From contig NZ_PGTC01000015.1 in the NCBI RefSeq assembly GCF_002786295.1, positions 188,501-252,500 on the forward strand: a stretch of DNA of 64,000 nucleotides, written 5' to 3'. A program made the position numbers and the translations under genes. Origin of the DNA: Pseudooceanicola marinus. GTDB taxonomy: Bacteria; Pseudomonadota; Alphaproteobacteria; Rhodobacterales; Rhodobacteraceae. The notes beneath the pieces are model-generated. The model was not told the origin of the DNA, made no database searches, and worked only from the letters and a program-made list of their open reading frames with translations. Position 1 is the stretch's first letter; every line of letters starts with the position of its first letter. Positions 63,746 through 64,000 of the stretch are shown piece by piece.

Positions 63746-63876
63746 TGCGCGCCTCTGGCCCCCTCCGGCGCCGCGTCCGATCGCGCCCCTTGATATGTCG
63801 CATCACCGCAATACCCTTTCCAGCCAAGCAAAGCTGGGGTATGCACCCCCGTCCCTATTGAAAGGAGTCATCCATT

Positions 63877-64000
63877 ATGGGCTATAAGGTCGTCGTCGCA
63901 GGCGCCACGGGCAACGTGGGCCGCGAAATGCTGAACATCCTGGCCGAGCGCCACTTCCCGGTGGACGAGATTGCCGTGCTCGCATCCCGGAAGTCGCTGG
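63877..64000 (+). CDS. asd: Aspartate-semialdehyde dehydrogenase, N-terminal part
   Basis: Only the first 41 codons are present. [19 protein letters not shown] contains the NADP loop G-A-T-G-N-V-G of Asd, and [12 protein letters not shown] is the expected continuation. Asd makes aspartate semialdehyde, the substrate of DapA (20439-21326). AAAGGAG lies 10 bases before the ATG. Truncated by the window edge. Confidence 0.9.
   Translation, partial: MGYKVVVAGATGNVGREMLNILAERHFPVDEIAVLASRKSL

Overview
The window looks like chromosomal sequence from an alphaproteobacterium of the Rhodobacterales (roseobacter group). The evidence is a high GC content (judged by eye), very tight gene packing with many ATGA/TGATG start-stop overlaps, and gene orders I associate with that order: era / DUF1491 / recO, mutY divergent from DUF721 (DciA-like) followed by a DsbA-like gene, and a separate mnmD gene next to an MnmC-type FAD oxidase. 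I saw no rRNA, tRNA, CRISPR array, phage gene or insertion sequence. The right edge cuts the start of asd.

Layout. 0-5 kb: era, two small genes, a membrane protein, recO, a TetR regulator behind a perfect CRP-type dyad, and an FAA-family hydrolase. 5-12.4 kb: adenine deaminase, then a beta-oxidation operon (FadJ-type fusion and two acyl-CoA dehydrogenases) converging on an AlkB-type alkane hydroxylase. 12.4-26 kb: mainly housekeeping (mutY, dciA-like, dsbA-like, an NADP oxidoreductase, smpB, sulfurtransferase, aromatic aminotransferase, VOC protein, MtfA-like peptidase, dapA, soluble lytic transglycosylase, DMT exporter, mnmD and its oxidase). 26.3-49.7 kb: a dense acyl-CoA catabolic block. 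A nine-gene leftward operon (two acyl-CoA dehydrogenases, two SDRs, a MaoC hydratase, thiolase, phosphatase-like protein, APH-like kinase, thioesterase) is divergent from a five-gene Liv-type ABC importer. Beyond these lie three AMP-forming acyl-CoA ligases, a quinone-oxidoreductase-like enzyme, an IclR regulator, another SDR and another acyl-CoA dehydrogenase. A small SMR exporter (gdx/sugE type) sits inside the block behind what reads as a guanidine-II (mini-ykkC) riboswitch. 50-64 kb: class 1 fructose bisphosphatase, ribulose-phosphate epimerase, an alpha/beta hydrolase, a luciferase-like monooxygenase, an orphan HisKA_2-type sensor kinase, a PAS-LuxR regulator, an ArgE/DapE deacylase, panC, a dipeptide-type ABC importer and the start of asd.

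How it fits together. Four copies of the dyad CGGAA-N5-TTCCG lie in front of transcription units for acyl-CoA or related oxidoreductase enzymes spread over 42 kb, and a fifth degenerate copy lies between the nine-gene operon and the Liv importer. This suggests one regulon; the IclR-family protein encoded within the block is the best local candidate regulator. The Liv importer, ligases, two sets of paired acyl-CoA dehydrogenases, hydratase, SDRs and thiolase would together take up an organic acid, activate it to a CoA ester and carry it through beta-oxidation. The substrate cannot be read from sequence. Gene ends are often marked by a recurring intergenic element with the core GGAGTATTT / AAATACTCC, and one spot (39.4-39.7 kb) holds a tandem hairpin array whose stems differ by compensating changes.
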